Of a stretch of DNA of 31,865 nt, positions 1-8,273 are shown piece by piece (position 1 is the first letter of the stretch; each line of letters opens with the position of its first letter). The notes beneath the pieces were generated by a model. It was given only the letters and a program-made list of their open reading frames with translations. It searched no databases and was not told the DNA's origin. The stretch is taken from positions 1 through 31,865 of the forward strand of contig CACZNW010000118.1 in NCBI GenBank assembly GCA_902782595.1, in the 5' to 3' direction. The DNA is from an uncultured Methanobrevibacter sp. GTDB taxonomy: Archaea; Methanobacteriota; Methanobacteria; Methanobacteriales; Methanobacteriaceae. A program made the position numbers and the translations under genes.

Positions 1-4
1 AATA

Positions 5-190
5 ATGTTAAAAAATAAATATAATCTGGTGAGACGTGATTATTTACTTAAAAATCCAGATAAGATTAAATGTGAAATTGACATTAATATCTATCGAAGG
101 GAGGGAATCTGTCCTGTATGCGACACAGAAAAAATAAGACATCATGACAACTGTGACAGGTGCGGATTTGATTTTGAAAACACTTATTAA
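5..190 (+). CDS. small zinc-ribbon protein, function unknown
   Basis: A 61-residue protein with two cysteine pairs, C36-x2-C39 and C50-x2-C53, the layout of a compact zinc ribbon. No other domain, signal peptide or membrane segment is visible; the first 30 residues are basic and probably helical. The ATG at 5 is the first start visible, but the frame is open back to the window edge, so a longer protein starting outside cannot be excluded. It precedes a run of further zinc-ribbon genes on the same strand and probably belongs with them. I do not recognise a specific family. Confidence 0.6.
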   Translation: MLKNKYNLVRRDYLLKNPDKIKCEIDINIYRREGICPVCDTEKIRHHDNCDRCGFDFENTY

Positions 191-293
191 ATAATATAAT
201 TAAATGATTAAATATGAATCCCTCAGATTAAAAATATCCTAAGGGATTTGTTCCGGAATGTATAAAATATATTAAAAAACAGGAGAGATATTT

Positions 294-404
294 ATGTGGG
301 AATGCCCAAACTGCGGAGAACTGAATGATGATGATGTGGATGAATGCGAATGCTGTGGAATGTCACCCGACGTCAATCAGGGATGGGTAGGAGAGAACTG
401 CTGA
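294..404 (+). CDS. 36-residue RanBP2-type zinc-finger microprotein
   Basis: A 36-codon frame opens with ATG at 294, eight bases after GGAG (282-285), and ends with TGA at 404, only four bases before the next gene. Almost the whole peptide is one zinc finger of the pattern W-x-C-x2-C-x3-N-x6-C-x2-C (W2, C4, C7, N11, C18, C21), which matches the RanBP2-type consensus including the tryptophan and asparagine. In eukaryotes this fold binds ubiquitin or single-stranded RNA; its role here is unknown. The ribosome binding site, the near-zero spacing to the downstream gene and the complete motif argue that it is a real gene in an operon with the PH/SHOCT protein. Confidence 0.7.
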   Translation: MWECPNCGELNDDDVDECECCGMSPDVNQGWVGENC

Positions 405-408
405 TAAT

Positions 409-1113
409 ATGGGATTTAAAAACATATTTTCAACCTCATCCAATAACATTCTTGAACGCAATATGGAGTTATTGGAAGAAAATGACCTGGTAAACATTTT
501 CGGATCTCCCAATAAACTTTTCCTAAAATTCATGGAATCCAAAAACCTCGACATAACAGTTGATGAAATTACAGAGGAGTTACTTGATGAATTCGAATCA
601 TCACTGGATTCAATTAACCTCAAACAGACAAAAATACAAAAAGAAAAACAGCACATATTCAAACAACGGAAAGTCTGGATAAACATCCTTGAAGACGATG
701 AACTAGTGGGAACAGACCTGATACTGGACTTTGACGGCATCACAGTCGACAAGACAAATCAGAAAATACTCTACTGTGAGATGAAACAAATCGGGATAAG
801 TGAAGGCGGATGGTCAAAAAACAGGTTTGTAATTGAAACTGGTGATGGTGAACTTGTTTTTGAGATAAACGAAAACCGGGCAATACCTCTAAAGGAAATC
901 ATAGAAGACAACATTGAAAACCAGACACATGATGAACTGGATGATTTGCTGGACTTATACGGATTATATGAAGAGGGAAAGATTTCATCAGAGGAATTTG
1001 AAGCCCGAAAAGCAATAATCTACAGTGATGAGAGATACTGTACCAACTGCGGATTCAAACTTGATTCGGATTCACTGTTCTGTCCCGAATGCGGTCATGA
1101 AGTTTCGAATTAG
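409..1113 (+). CDS. PH-like / SHOCT / zinc-ribbon protein
   Basis: A 234-residue soluble protein. Residues 1-105 are charged and largely helical. Residues about 110-176 are strand-rich and resemble the small bacterial PH-like fold. Residues about 177-205 fit the SHOCT short domain (hydrophobic helix, then an E-E-G-K-I-S-S-E-E-F-E turn and helix). A C-terminal zinc ribbon follows with C211-x2-C214 and C225-x2-C228. SHOCT plus PH-like plus zinc ribbon is a recurrent combination in proteins thought to act as oligomerising or membrane-adjacent adaptors, but no reaction can be assigned. It starts four bases after the RanBP2-type microprotein, so the two are probably cotranscribed and translationally coupled. 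The domain calls are from pattern reading only. Confidence 0.7.
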   Translation: MGFKNIFSTSSNNILERNMELLEENDLVNIFGSPNKLFLKFMESKNLDITVDEITEELLDEFESSLDSINLKQTKIQKEKQHIFKQRKVWINILEDDELVGTDLILDFDGITVDKTNQKILYCEMKQIGISEGGWSKNRFVIETGDGELVFEINENRAIPLKEIIEDNIENQTHDELDDLLDLYGLYEEGKISSEEFEARKAIIYSDERYCTNCGFKLDSDSLFCPECGHEVSN

Positions 1114-1251
1114 AAAAATAGGGTTTGATTTATCTAAAACTGTCTTTTTTTTTAAATTTATATGTGTAAACCTTATGCGCCTGACATGCATTTCATAAAA
1201 ATTTAAATACAATCTGAAATATAATAAAATTATATTAATGCGGTGATTATT

Positions 1252-1815
1252 ATGAGTGAAGATTTTAAAATACCAACAATGGATGAAGTTATGGACGGGA
1301 TGAATTCCCTTTTCGGCATAATAGATTTACTGGACGAAAACTACAAAATGTATGATCATAACTATCTCATGAGGCACATGAAAAACAGGGGACTCTCCCT
1401 TAGGGAAGTTTTCCTTTCAGACATGCTTGACTGGTTATGTTTTCTGGGCTGGGGAGACGGCAACATCGACGTAAGCGAAGTCAACTTCATCAACCAGCTT
1501 TTACATTTGAATTTAACCCAGATGGACGTTTTTGAAGTCGTGAAAAACCTTGATGCCAAAAGACTCACAACCCTTCCGATAACCTTTGCGATATTCATAG
1601 AATATGAAGCGGTAAGCGGCAACGACATGGATGTAAGCATCGTCGAGGCACTCTATTCCCTGTTCTTTATTACAGGTTCCTATCTGATTGTAGCTGACGG
1701 TAACGTTGATGACAATGAGGTTCTCGGTCTTAAGGCCTATATGGATTCCCTTCGTGTAAACATCGATACCTTCAATCTCGAGTCCATCCATGACTACATG
1801 CTTGACCAGATTTAA
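1252..1815 (+). CDS. stand-alone TerB-like domain protein
   Basis: A 187-residue acidic, all-helical protein. The ATG at 1252 is preferred because GGTGAT (1242-1247) sits just upstream; the in-frame GTG at 1243 lies inside that site. The protein aligns by eye along its length with residues about 35-190 of the AAA+ ATPase at 5725. Both have an S-L-R-E-[VI] helix, then L-x-F-L-x-x-x-D-x-x-[IV]-[DT]-x-[NS]-E with F-I-N-[QE]-L-L, and a second metal-loop-like V-A-D-G-N-V / T-V-D-G-D-L segment. Paired acidic loops of this kind are typical of TerB-type helical domains linked to tellurite or stress-response systems. It is followed 16 bases later by the SseB-like gene and is likely in one transcript with it. 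Confidence 0.7.
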   Translation: MSEDFKIPTMDEVMDGMNSLFGIIDLLDENYKMYDHNYLMRHMKNRGLSLREVFLSDMLDWLCFLGWGDGNIDVSEVNFINQLLHLNLTQMDVFEVVKNLDAKRLTTLPITFAIFIEYEAVSGNDMDVSIVEALYSLFFITGSYLIVADGNVDDNEVLGLKAYMDSLRVNIDTFNLESIHDYMLDQI

Positions 1816-1831
1816 GGAGTTTAAACCAGAC

Positions 1832-2710
1832 ATGAAAACAGATGTAACCAACAATTATTTTAAAAGTACAATCAGGGATGTTGGAAATTTCATAAAACAC
1901 GGTAATGAACCTCCCTATGACCTATTATTGAATTTTGTAGGTGAACTTGAATATACAAACCTGATTTTACCTGCAAACATTAAAGGTGAAGACTTGATTT
2001 TTGAGGAAATCTTTACCGGTGCCAGGCTGGGTATGATACCTCTTTTTACCGATGACGATGAGTTTTCAAAACACGGAAGTGATTTTGACCCCGTTCCCTT
2101 TGAACTTGACTTTTACATTGAAATGATTAAAAACAGTCAGAAATGTGGCGGTTATATCGTTAATATGGAAAGTGAAAAATTCTATTTGCCCCGTGATCTT
2201 CTCACAGAGTTGAAATTCTCCCCAAAGGCCGTTTATGACGGTGATGCTATGGAACCTGCAGAAGCGCTGGAAGTTGCAAAAACCGTAACCAACGATTCAT
2301 TCACGGAGTTTATAAAAACGGGTTCTCCGGATTATGATGAACTTCTGGCTCATCTTAAAAATTCACTCCTTTTCAATGTCGTATATTTGCAAAACCCTCA
2401 TGATCTTGACTATGTAAACTGCATTGACGCCAATCTGGCCGTTAAAAGTGTTGGCCGGGAAAAATACGGTCTTCTTTTTACAGACATCAAAAACATTACC
2501 CAAACCACAGATGAGAATTGCATGTTTCAGATTGCCAATTTAAACGAGTTTTTTGAATTTATACTTAGAAACGATATGGACGGGATAATAGTCAATCCGG
2601 GAATTGATGACTATTATATTCAAAGAAACAGTATTCTGAAGATGGCGCGCACTGTCACCTTTACAGATGCGATTTACAGAAACGCATCATATGTGGCGTT
2701 TAAATTATAA
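1832..2710 (+). CDS. tandem SseB-like domain protein
   Basis: A 292-residue soluble protein. The ATG at 1832 follows AGGAG (1815-1819); an upstream in-frame ATG at 1790 would lie inside the preceding gene and has no ribosome site. It contains two copies of an SseB-like domain. The first (about residues 20-120) has the signature strand T-N-L-I-L-P-A, then I-P-L-F-T-D-D-D-E-F and a G-G-Y-I-V-N segment. The second (about 165-285) has L-L-F-T-D and D-G-I-I-V-N-P-G. It is a clear paralogue of the protein at 9841, with the same length and duplication. SseB-like domains are common in uncharacterised and secretion-associated proteins of actinobacteria and archaea; no activity can be assigned. It ends convergently, overlapping the minus-strand neighbour by six bases. 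Confidence 0.7.
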   Translation: MKTDVTNNYFKSTIRDVGNFIKHGNEPPYDLLLNFVGELEYTNLILPANIKGEDLIFEEIFTGARLGMIPLFTDDDEFSKHGSDFDPVPFELDFYIEMIKNSQKCGGYIVNMESEKFYLPRDLLTELKFSPKAVYDGDAMEPAEALEVAKTVTNDSFTEFIKTGSPDYDELLAHLKNSLLFNVVYLQNPHDLDYVNCIDANLAVKSVGREKYGLLFTDIKNITQTTDENCMFQIANLNEFFEFILRNDMDGIIVNPGIDDYYIQRNSILKMARTVTFTDAIYRNASYVAFKL

Positions 2711-3121
2711 TCCGATATGGGTGATGATTTCTCTTATTTCATCCTCACTTAAAACCTCAAGGGATTTTTCCTCACAGTCGAGGATAATCTGTCTTATATT
2801 TTTTTTGCCTGAAACCTCTTCAATCAGTTCATAGCCGTGTTTTTCAGCCACCATCTTTAAAACGTAACTTGAAAGGTAAATGTCATCGATATATCCGTAT
2901 GGTCCGTAGATGTTTTCGGGAATAATGTCTTCGGGAGCAACGTAATATGCAATGGCAGCACAGACGGGAAGTCTCAGTGAGTAGTCAATTTCAGCGTTCA
3001 AAAGGTCGCAGAGGAGTTTGAAAAGTACCGGGCCGTAGTCAATGAATGATTCGTACTCGCCGGTATATGTATCGAGATTTTCAACAAGAGTATCGTAGAA
3101 ATCCTTAAAGCCTGATTCCAT
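2705..3121 (-). CDS. YkvA-like (DUF1232) protein
   Basis: A 138-residue protein on the minus strand. The start is supported by AGGTGA seven bases upstream of the ATG (3119-3121). The middle (about residues 50-85) carries the DUF1232/YkvA signature: a small-residue helix A-A-I-A-Y-Y, the P-E-D-I-I-P-E motif, then G-x-x-G-Y-I-D-D with a following helix. In many YkvA proteins this segment is a membrane-associated hairpin; here it is only moderately hydrophobic, so a soluble form is possible. The function is unknown in all lineages I know of. It is the only minus-strand gene within the island, and its last codons overlap the SseB-like gene. Confidence 0.65.
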   Translation of the reverse strand: MESGFKDFYDTLVENLDTYTGEYESFIDYGPVLFKLLCDLLNAEIDYSLRLPVCAAIAYYVAPEDIIPENIYGPYGYIDDIYLSSYVLKMVAEKHGYELIEEVSGKKNIRQIILDCEEKSLEVLSEDEIREIITHIGL

Positions 3122-3190
3122 TATATTTCACCTAGTGATATTTTTGAATACGCTCATATTTAAATATTATATAAACACAATATTAATACA

Positions 3191-3197
3191 GAGGTGG
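3191..3197 (+). promoter_or_regulatory. ribosome binding site deciding a CTG start
   Basis: GAGGTGG lies five bases before CTG at 3203 and is the only strong Shine-Dalgarno match near the open frame. An AT-rich TATA candidate (about 3166-3175) lies upstream. No ATG, GTG or TTG occurs in frame between the stop at 3200 and GTG at 3404, and that GTG has no ribosome site. Confidence 0.65.
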
Positions 3198-3202
3198 TTT
3201 AA

Positions 3203-5668
3203 CTGTCCAATTTCGATTTTTTAAAGGATTATGATGATACCCTATGGAAACTGGGAAACCGTATTGAAAAACAGGTCGCCACATCCCCGTCAGGAGTCAA
3301 GGCTGATGCCACTACATTTCTCGAGCATATTTTAAAGGAACTGCTCCGACAGGCAGGGCTGAAATACAATTCCAGAAAATCCTTCCTCGAGCAGGTCGAT
3401 GCGGTGTTCAGGTCAGACTTGAAAATGTCAAACGCCTACAGGGAGAGTATTAAAGGTGCCTATAACTACAGAAACAAGATTCATGACGAATTCGAGGACA
3501 TTGAAAAGCATGAATTCCACGATGCCCTTCAGCTTCACGAAAAACTGTTTTATATTGCAAGAAAGTTCTACCGTGACTATAATGAAAACTACGATGAATA
3601 CAAGGGCGTTCCGGACTACAAACCACTTGAAATTGACTTCACAGATGATGAGGTGGAACAGATTAAAATCCCGGATTTCAACCGGATTGTTGACATACAG
3701 TACGACTACTGCGTAATCTGCTCCGAACCGAATCACCTGAACTATTCCATATACTGTCACAAGTGCAGCCGCATAATCGACAACGCAAATAACTTCATAT
3801 CCCTCAGAAACGCCTTCGGCCGTGACGCCAAATTCACCAAGGACGACCTTATAGAATACGGAATGCCCGAAGGATACGTCAACCAGTTTGTAAACTCCCT
3901 TGTAAGGGAGGACATGCTCAGAGTAAAGGGAAGATTCATCACCTTCAACAATATGCACCTTGACGAGTATCTAAGAAAAATCGACAACTACATTGCCGTT
4001 GGAGAGCTCATAACAAAGTTCAGGGAAAACAAAATCACACCCTCAGAAATCAAGATGTCACGGGAATACAAACTGGGAAGCATGCATCAGGAACCCTTCT
4101 ACCAGTTTTTTAAAATCATCAACCGTGAAATCCTCACCAAATTCGAAAAGGACATCCTTACAACCGAGGACATCTGGCAGAGCATCGAATACACTACAAT
4201 CACCGGAAAGGAACTTGCAAGATGGTACAAGATACAGCACGCAAACTACAATAAAAACATAATCAGCGGATCATTCGAAATGTTCAACCGGCTGCTTCAA
4301 AATGAATACCTTGAACTCAAACGTCAGGGACACTTTGAAAAGGACATTAAAAAACAGTTAAACGTCACAGATGAAATCTATGAATTCTGGATAAGGCAAA
4401 ATCCCGAATTCATATCCGAAATCAGACAGATAAACAAGGATCTGCTTTTAAAGGCATTGAGTGAAGGCAAAACACGCTCAGAGGCAATAGAGATTGCCGG
4501 AGTAACTGCAAAGGAATATGAGGATCTGGTTAAATATTCCGATTTCAAGGGCGATGAGTTTTCACAGATGAGAAACCGTGAAGTGGAGACAAGAAAACGC
4601 AATCTGATTGAATACCTAAAACACAATGATTTAAACACTGCATGTGAACTTGCCAAAATATCGGTCAATGACTTTTACGGGTGGTATGAAAAGGACATGG
4701 CATCCGAATTCTACATGGAATCCACAAGGGTTCTGATGCACAATTTCCTAAACCAGAGAAGAAAGGGAAAAACAAAACTCCAGTCCGCAGAGGCAATCGG
4801 CCTTGACTACAGGTATGTTGAGCACTGGTTTAAAAGAACCCTTGAAATCTGTGAGAAATTCAAAAACGACCATGTCAAGGTCATAGCCGATCTGATTCTT
4901 GACGGATTTAAAAATAAAAAAACCAAACTGGAGATATCAAAAACTGCCGATGTGAACGTTAACCGAATCAATTCATATCTGAATCTTGGAAAAAGGGGAA
5001 ACGGAACATATAAATTAATGTATGATTATTATGAAGAACACATTCTTCCCCGTGAGCTTTCAAGATTTTTAACCGAAATCAAAAACAAGCCGGTTAAAAA
5101 GGCACTTGAAATATCCGAACTGACAGAGCATGAGCTTGACGAGTGCTGTAAGCTTGCAGAAAAGGGAATAAAATACACGGATTTCTACACCGAATATCAA
5201 AACATCAAAACAGCCAAATACATTACAAGCATTATCAGGGGAAAGGACAAATCAAAAGCCCTGAGAAATGCCGGACTCACAGCCGATGAACTTGACGATG
5301 ACATTGAAGAAAGAATACTTAAAAGAAGAATAGAAATCGTTTCCGGTGAAATAATCCGCAATAAAAATACAAAACAGGCAGCCAAAAAGGCAAATGTAAG
5401 TCCTCAAACAGTTTATGACTGGTACCTTAAGGGAAAAGAGGGTGACGCTAAATTCACTGAGTTCAGTGAACTTTATTATGAGCATTATATTGAAATCGGC
5501 AGTGAATTTGTTCAGAAGGCTCTTGAAAAGGGAATTTCCCCGAAATATATTATAAAAAACAACAGGAATCTGTTTACAAAGGAAGATTATGAATTCTGGA
5601 AGAAAAATGGATTCATAAACGAGGACTGTAAAAGAAATTATGATTTGAATGAGGATGATGATGAATAA
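3203..5668 (+). CDS. HEPN/DUF4145-like, zinc-ribbon and tandem-HTH repeat protein
   Basis: An 821-residue protein if it starts at CTG 3203. The first 67 codons continue a recognisable fold: the opening S-N-F-D-F-L-K resembles the N-termini of DUF4145 and HsdR-type proteins. Residues about 1-125 are helical with R90-N-K-I-H94, close to the R-x4-6-H motif of HEPN domains but one residue short. A zinc ribbon follows (C170, C173, C185, C188), then a winged-helix-like stretch at about 200-260. From about 290 to 800 there are repeated units of 55-65 residues, each with a helix, a G-K-[TS]-x-x-x-A-x-x-x-[AG]-x-[ST/N] turn and a [VY]-x-x-W or similar recognition helix, like homeodomain-type HTH arrays. 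This suggests a nucleic-acid-binding scaffold, possibly with RNase potential. No known protein with this full layout comes to mind. The upstream AAA+ and helicase neighbours are on the same strand. Confidence 0.65.
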   Translation: MSNFDFLKDYDDTLWKLGNRIEKQVATSPSGVKADATTFLEHILKELLRQAGLKYNSRKSFLEQVDAVFRSDLKMSNAYRESIKGAYNYRNKIHDEFEDIEKHEFHDALQLHEKLFYIARKFYRDYNENYDEYKGVPDYKPLEIDFTDDEVEQIKIPDFNRIVDIQYDYCVICSEPNHLNYSIYCHKCSRIIDNANNFISLRNAFGRDAKFTKDDLIEYGMPEGYVNQFVNSLVREDMLRVKGRFITFNNMHLDEYLRKIDNYIAVGELITKFRENKITPSEIKMSREYKLGSMHQEPFYQFFKIINREILTKFEKDILTTEDIWQSIEYTTITGKELARWYKIQHANYNKNIISGSFEMFNRLLQNEYLELKRQGHFEKDIKKQLNVTDEIYEFWIRQNPEFISEIRQINKDLLLKALSEGKTRSEAIEIAGVTAKEYEDLVKYSDFKGDEFSQMRNREVETRKRNLIEYLKHNDLNTACELAKISVNDFYGWYEKDMASEFYMESTRVLMHNFLNQRRKGKTKLQSAEAIGLDYRYVEHWFKRTLEICEKFKNDHVKVIADLILDGFKNKKTKLEISKTADVNVNRINSYLNLGKRGNGTYKLMYDYYEEHILPRELSRFLTEIKNKPVKKALEISELTEHELDECCKLAEKGIKYTDFYTEYQNIKTAKYITSIIRGKDKSKALRNAGLTADELDDDIEERILKRRIEIVSGEIIRNKNTKQAAKKANVSPQTVYDWYLKGKEGDAKFTEFSELYYEHYIEIGSEFVQKALEKGISPKYIIKNNRNLFTKEDYEFWKKNGFINEDCKRNYDLNEDDDE

Positions 5669-5677
5669 AATCATCAT
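5658..5677 (+). terminator. hairpin at the end of the HTH-repeat gene
   Basis: ATGATGA (5658-5664) and TCATCAT (5671-5677) form a seven-base-pair stem with a six-base loop that spans the stop codon. It is followed by AATATTTTATAATCTTTC. This is a weak terminator candidate. Confidence 0.35.
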
Positions 5678-5724
5678 AATATTTTATAATCTTTCAAATC
5701 CAAAAATATTATCAGTGAATTATT

Positions 5725-7161
5725 ATGTTGGAGTGGACAATCTGTAAAAATTGTGGGAAAGTTTTTGACAATTCAAAGGACACCTGTCCGGTATGCATGA
5801 GAAAAACCGAAAGGATAAACATTGATTTTTTAAAAAATTATCTGTCGGACATGCTGTTTGTAATAGGCACACTTGACATTGACCTTTTAAGGGATTACTG
5901 CAGCCAGATCAGACTCCAGAACAGCTCATTAAGGGAAATTATACTTGATGATCTGGTTAAATACTTGTCATTTCTGGCACTTGCAGACGATACCGTCACA
6001 GATAACGAACTGGAATTTATAAACGAACTCCTCAATACAGATTACACAAAAGGGGAGCTGACAGATAATATTGACAATCTGCCAGTTTCATTCGAGTGCA
6101 TGCACGAACTTGACGCATTTGCCCGTAATTTTGACATGATGGGTATCAGGGCATGCAACGAGCTTTTCGAGACATACGAGTTTCTCGGAAAGTTTTTCAT
6201 AACGGTCGACGGCGATTTGAACGGAGAAGTTCTTGAAAAATACCAAAAATACATTAAAAAACTTAAAAACAGTCTAGGCGATTACCTCACAGATGACGAA
6301 CCTATAAAACCATTTAAATTACCTAAAAATGATAAGGAAGAACCTCACAAATCTCTTGAGGAATATATGGCTGAACTCAACAGGCTCATAGGCCTTGAAA
6401 AGGTTAAAAAGGACGTGAATTCATTAATCAACCTTGTTCAGATAAGAAAATTAAGACAGGAACGGGGAATAAAACAGCCTTCAATGAGCCTTCACCTGGT
6501 ATTCAGCGGAAACCCCGGAACCGGAAAAACAACCGTTGCAAGACTCCTGTCAAAGATTTACTGTGAAATGGGACTTCTTTCAAAGGGTCATCTCGTTGAA
6601 ACCGACCGGTCAGGTCTTGTAGGAGGATATGTCGGCCAGACCGCCATAAAGACAAAGGATGTCATCAACAAGGCAATGGGAGGAATACTTTTCATCGACG
6701 AGGCATACTCACTGGCATCAAATTCCGAAAACGATTACGGAAAAGAGGCAATCGACACCATACTCAAGGCAATGGAGGACAACCGTGAAGACCTCATAGT
6801 CATCGTTGCGGGATACCCCGAGCTTATGGACAGGTTTCTTCACTCAAATCCTGGTCTTGAGTCAAGATTCAACAAATTCATATACTTTGAGGATTATACC
6901 TCAGATGAACTCTATGAAATATTCATGCTTTTATGCAGTGACGCAAATCTCACACTTGACCCTGCGGCGGATGACTACGCACACCAGTACTTCGCCAGGA
7001 TGGAGGAACACAAACCGGCAAACTTCGCCAACGGCCGTGCTGTGAGAAATTTCTTTGAAGAAGTCATAACCGCCCAGGCAAACCGTCTGGCTTTACAAAA
7101 TGATATAACTGATGAGGAACTGAACACTTTAACATATGAGGATTTTTTAGTTGAGGAATAG
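5725..7161 (+). CDS. zinc-ribbon / TerB-like / CbbX-type AAA+ ATPase
   Basis: A 478-residue protein in three parts. An N-terminal zinc ribbon has C7-x2-C10 and C21-x2-C24. Residues about 35-190 form a TerB-like helical domain homologous to the stand-alone protein at 1252. Residues about 210-475 form an AAA+ module of the CbbX/SpoVK/EccA type, with Walker A G-N-P-G-T-G-K-T-T at about 262-270, Walker B I-L-F-I-D-E-A-Y near 319-327, a V-A-G-Y-P sensor-1 region and an N-P-G-L-x-S-R-F arginine-finger motif. All catalytic residues look intact, so it should hydrolyse ATP and remodel a protein partner. Relatives of this AAA group act as Rubisco activases (CbbX) or in type VII secretion (EccA); neither partner is seen here, so the target is probably a neighbour. 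GTGA eight bases before the ATG supports the start. The next gene begins two bases after its stop. Confidence 0.85.
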   Translation: MLEWTICKNCGKVFDNSKDTCPVCMRKTERINIDFLKNYLSDMLFVIGTLDIDLLRDYCSQIRLQNSSLREIILDDLVKYLSFLALADDTVTDNELEFINELLNTDYTKGELTDNIDNLPVSFECMHELDAFARNFDMMGIRACNELFETYEFLGKFFITVDGDLNGEVLEKYQKYIKKLKNSLGDYLTDDEPIKPFKLPKNDKEEPHKSLEEYMAELNRLIGLEKVKKDVNSLINLVQIRKLRQERGIKQPSMSLHLVFSGNPGTGKTTVARLLSKIYCEMGLLSKGHLVETDRSGLVGGYVGQTAIKTKDVINKAMGGILFIDEAYSLASNSENDYGKEAIDTILKAMEDNREDLIVIVAGYPELMDRFLHSNPGLESRFNKFIYFEDYTSDELYEIFMLLCSDANLTLDPAADDYAHQYFARMEEHKPANFANGRAVRNFFEEVITAQANRLALQNDITDEELNTLTYEDFLVEE

Positions 7162-7163
7162 CA

Positions 7164-8213
7164 ATGTCTAAGATATGCAATAACTGTGGAAGAGAAGTGG
7201 ATGACCGGACAAACTTTTGTCCCAACTGCAAAAGCCAGTCATTCAGGAATAAAAATGAACTGGCGGCAAAAAACAATAATATGGTTCATAAACTGTTTTA
7301 CTGGGATTATGACGGATATTATGTTCTCTCAAAGGCAAAATTAACATCAATTGCCGTGTTTCTGATGTTTTCAGTTGTGGCCATTTTATCGGGCGCACCC
7401 GGCGTGATGGTGTTGCTGGCATTCATTTTCGCACTTCTCATATTCGCCATAGGCTTCGGTATTCACAAAATCAGGGGAAATCTGCCTGAGGTAAAGGTCA
7501 TCAACAATGACTACGGAATAATAACCGACATGATTCACCTTCTGTTTTTCTGGCAGGACAGCGAGGGAGACTATGTTCTCTCAAAAACAAAGATAATTTC
7601 ACACCTCGTATTCGTACTGTTTTTTGCAATTTCACTAACCGGTCCGTTGGTTACTCTTTTTGGAGCGATAATGGTGGGGCTATTGTTTGAAATCCCCGCA
7701 TTTTTAATCGGTTTTGCAATTCACAAATTATCCGGACCCAAAAAGAAACCTCAAAAACAGGTTTCACAGCCCAAACCACTTCCAAAAACAGAAAACAGTA
7801 CTCCCCAAAAACAGGTCATACCAGAATATGTACCTTATCTAAACAGACTTGATGATTTGAACTCAAGATTCATCAAAAAGGACAGGGCAGTTCGTGAACT
7901 TATTGAAAAGAGATTTGAACCTCCTCAGATAACATATACACGTTTCATAAGCGGAGTTGACAGGTCAAAAAAACTATTTGGCAAAAACCTTGAATCCGCA
8001 ATGACAATGATTAACATCGCCGACAACTACTCCGAGAGAATTGCCGCAGAAGTGGAGTCAAAGATAGCCGTCCTTGAAGCAATCATCGACAAGCTGGACA
8101 GTCTTTCAAATGAACTGATTGTTAATGAGGATTTATCAAAAAAAGAGGACGTTGATGATTTAATCGGCGAGATGGATGATTTGATTGATTCGGTAAGGGA
8201 GTATAATGAGTGA
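7164..8213 (+). CDS. zinc-ribbon membrane protein with duplicated module and coiled-coil tail
   Basis: A 349-residue protein. The N-terminal zinc ribbon is C5, C8, C19, C22. It is followed by two copies of a module of about 70-75 residues. Each has an amphipathic H-K-L-F-Y-W / H-L-L-F-F-W lead, a [GY]-Y-V-L-S-K-x-K motif, two hydrophobic segments and an I-G-F-[GA]-I-H-K-[IL] close, giving four predicted membrane helices. After a Lys/Pro/Gln-rich linker (about 190-215), residues 220-349 are charged and helical and probably coiled-coil. The start is supported by GAGG eight bases upstream, inside the end of the AAA+ gene. Coupling to that gene suggests it is its membrane partner or anchor. No enzyme motif is seen and I do not recognise a named family. 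Confidence 0.7.
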   Translation: MSKICNNCGREVDDRTNFCPNCKSQSFRNKNELAAKNNNMVHKLFYWDYDGYYVLSKAKLTSIAVFLMFSVVAILSGAPGVMVLLAFIFALLIFAIGFGIHKIRGNLPEVKVINNDYGIITDMIHLLFFWQDSEGDYVLSKTKIISHLVFVLFFAISLTGPLVTLFGAIMVGLLFEIPAFLIGFAIHKLSGPKKKPQKQVSQPKPLPKTENSTPQKQVIPEYVPYLNRLDDLNSRFIKKDRAVRELIEKRFEPPQITYTRFISGVDRSKKLFGKNLESAMTMINIADNYSERIAAEVESKIAVLEAIIDKLDSLSNELIVNEDLSKKEDVDDLIGEMDDLIDSVREYNE

Positions 8214-8273
8214 ATACTTTTCACATGCTCTCGGCAAAACTGCAATAGTATCCTATATTAAATATAAAAGTCA

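Noticed and set aside
217..248. AATCCCT and AGGGATT, an inverted repeat between the first two small genes.
   Set aside because: Seven-base arms with an 18-base loop and no T run; too weak to call a terminator or operator.
1790..1831. Upstream ATG (1790) as the start of the first SseB-like gene.
   Set aside because: It would lie inside the TerB-like gene without a ribosome site, while AGGAG precedes the ATG at 1832 and the paralogue has a similar N-terminal length.
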